Shown here one piece after another: positions 7,315-7,423 of a stretch of 7,423 nt of DNA. Source of the DNA: Thermoplasmata archaeon. GTDB taxonomy: Archaea; Thermoplasmatota; Thermoplasmata; Thermoplasmatales; Thermoplasmataceae. The DNA lies in assembly GCA_021833045.1 (NCBI GenBank), contig JAKBGP010000098.1:1-7423 (forward strand), given 5' to 3'. Every line of letters begins with the position of its first letter. The stretch's first letter is position 1. Below the pieces are notes generated by a model. That model was given only the letters and a program-made list of their open reading frames with translations. It was not told where the DNA came from and did no database searches. The translations under genes and the position numbers were made by a program.

Positions 7315-7325
7315 AATGGGCTTGA
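7315..7325 (+). repeat. Putative proximal attachment site at the tRNA-Val 3' end
   Basis: AATGGGCTTGA covers two bases beyond the tRNA, its discriminator base and the 3' strand of the acceptor stem. It is identical to 587-597, and the two copies would flank the integrated element. Integration at this site rebuilds a complete tRNA, which is what is seen here. Confidence 0.5.
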
Positions 7326-7389
7326 CCGGATTTGAACCGGTGACCTCCGCTGTGTGAGAGCGACGTCATAACCGCTAGACCACAAGCCC
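7317..7389 (-). tRNA. tRNA-Val (anticodon CAC)
   Basis: All four arms fold: acceptor GGGCTTG (7383-7389) pairs with CAAGCCC (7318-7324) with discriminator A; the D arm has GTC/GAC with GG in the loop; the anticodon stem TCGCT/AGCGG closes the loop CTCACAC with anticodon CAC at 7354-7356, decoding GUG valine; the T arm ACCGG/CCGGT closes TTCAAAT. There is no intron and no encoded CCA, consistent with an archaeon. It is the integration target of the element to the left and remains intact. Minus-strand T tracts near 7281-7285 may end its transcript. Confidence 0.95.
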
Positions 7390-7410
7390 TGCAAGCCAGA
7401 ATAACGTAAG

Positions 7411-7420
7411 ATTATATTAT
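7411..7420 (-). promoter_or_regulatory. TATA box for tRNA-Val
   Basis: On the minus strand ATAATATAAT is centred about 26 bases upstream of the tRNA 5' end (7389), the canonical archaeal TATA-to-start spacing. Confidence 0.55.
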
Positions 7421-7423
7421 TAC

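Noticed and set aside
6821..7389. SSV-type split integrase, with the N-terminal part at one att site and the C-terminal part at the other
   Set aside because: The tRNA-proximal piece does not overlap the tRNA, it ends inside the element rather than at an att site, and no C-terminal integrase piece is seen near 600.
1..7423. CRISPR array or insertion sequence
   Set aside because: No regularly spaced repeats and no transposase-like frame or terminal inverted repeats were seen.

Overview
The window looks archaeal, most likely from a Nitrososphaeria (thaumarchaeal) genome. The tRNA has no encoded CCA and a TATA-like box about 26 bases upstream. AT-rich TATA-type boxes precede other genes, and the tyrosine-recombinase remnant resembles integrases I associate with soil thaumarchaea. 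The species assignment is an inference; no search was possible.

Layout. Bases 1-556 look like chromosomal backbone: the 3' end of an unidentified gene, then a small DUF427-family gene with its own TATA box. At 587-597 lies an 11-bp sequence identical to the one spanning the 3' end of the tRNA-Val(CAC) gene at the other side of the window (7315-7325). Between these repeats is an AT-rich block of about 6.7 kb that I read as a decayed integrated element. Its contents from left to right are: (i) a 3.5-kb gene (741-4220, +) for an unrecognised protein of about 1159 residues, with two transmembrane helices near the N-terminus, four apparent helical repeats of about 140 residues, a coiled coil and a mixed C-terminal domain; (ii) a short convergent intergenic region with a hairpin terminator; (iii) a 599-residue DUF262 + DUF1524/HNH protein (4307-6106, -), i.e. 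a GmrSD-type single-chain modification-dependent restriction enzyme; (iv) about 190 bases of AT-rich non-coding DNA; (v) a broken, frameshifted gene of unknown function (6298-6824, -); and (vi) the N-terminal half of a tyrosine integrase (6821-7269, -), frameshifted and cut just before the first catalytic arginine would be expected. The tRNA-Val target gene (7317-7389, -) is intact.

How it fits together. An element entered the 3' end of tRNA-Val, with its integrase next to the tRNA. The integrase and its neighbour then decayed, while the two large cargo genes stayed fully open. Intact cargo beside dead mobility genes is the pattern expected of a retained defence cargo. One cargo gene belongs to a known anti-phage nuclease family. 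The other, the large membrane-anchored repeat protein, is the best candidate in the window for something undescribed. Whether the two genes act together cannot be told from the sequence: they are convergent, so not one operon.
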